Below, piece by piece: positions 6,006 through 6,010 of a stretch of DNA of 6,010 bases. The position numbers and the translations under genes were made by a program. Below the pieces are notes generated by a model, which did no database searches, was not told the origin of the DNA, and saw nothing but the letters and a program-made list of their open reading frames with translations. Positions within the stretch are counted from its first letter, which is position 1. Every line of letters begins with the position of its first letter. Location: the NCBI GenBank assembly GCA_937892255.1, contig CALAUL010000048.1:1-6010 (forward strand), written 5' to 3'. Source of the DNA: an uncultured Bacteroidales bacterium (GTDB lineage Bacteria; Bacteroidota; Bacteroidia; Bacteroidales; Marinilabiliaceae).

Positions 6006-6010
6006 ATGAA
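6006..6010 (+). CDS. Start of a gene running off the right edge (partial)
   Basis: An ATG followed by AA lies at the last five bases, preceded by the AT-rich, Shine-Dalgarno-free sequence typical of Bacteroidota start regions, and downstream of an exact promoter and a structured leader. Only one codon is visible, so the product cannot be named. Confidence 0.35.

Noticed and set aside
1..6010. CRISPR arrays, tRNA or rRNA genes, insertion-sequence ends
   Set aside because: I saw no regularly spaced direct repeats, cloverleaf-like sequences, rRNA signatures, transposase motifs or paired terminal repeats.

Overview
The window looks like a chromosomal segment of a member of the Bacteroidales (phylum Bacteroidota). 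Three things point there. Ribosomal protein bS16 carries the long Ala/Glu/Lys-rich C-terminal tail seen in that group. Two intergenic promoters fit the Bacteroides primary-sigma pattern (TTTG, 19 bp, TAnnTTTG) exactly. The AAA_14/DUF4143 ATPase and the Pif1-like helicase with a C-terminal HRDC domain both belong to families very common in gut Bacteroidales. Genus cannot be fixed by eye.

Layout. Left third, plus strand: a decayed accessory strip. First comes the tail of what looks like an Eco57I/N6-adenine methylase-type restriction-modification protein, broken by a one-base frameshift in an A-run, ending in a hairpin terminator (1-281). A short promoter-bearing gap follows (282-388). Then comes an AAA_14/DUF4143 ATPase whose frame is interrupted by one TAG exactly at the Ser of the Walker A GKS (389-1642). 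A perfect 10-bp stem at 1669-1702 separates it from the convergent minus-strand genes and probably terminates both sides.

Middle and right, minus strand, read right to left: rpsP (5586-5044) with its own exact promoter, a leader hairpin and a strong terminator; then a Pif1-like SF1B helicase (start reassigned to 4912, end 2771); then, 34 bp later, a polysaccharide-deacetylase lipoprotein (2736-1729). Helicase and deacetylase probably share a transcript, although no functional link between them is evident. Upstream of rpsP, an exact divergent plus-strand promoter (5738-5768) drives a leader of about 230 nt into a gene whose ATG lies at 6006, at the window edge. That leader holds a 36-codon upstream ORF with a C9 tract and two hairpins.

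No complete new system is visible. The items most worth checking are the Walker A nonsense codon in an otherwise intact ATPase, the structured leader at the right edge, and the homopolymer frameshift in the restriction-modification remnant.
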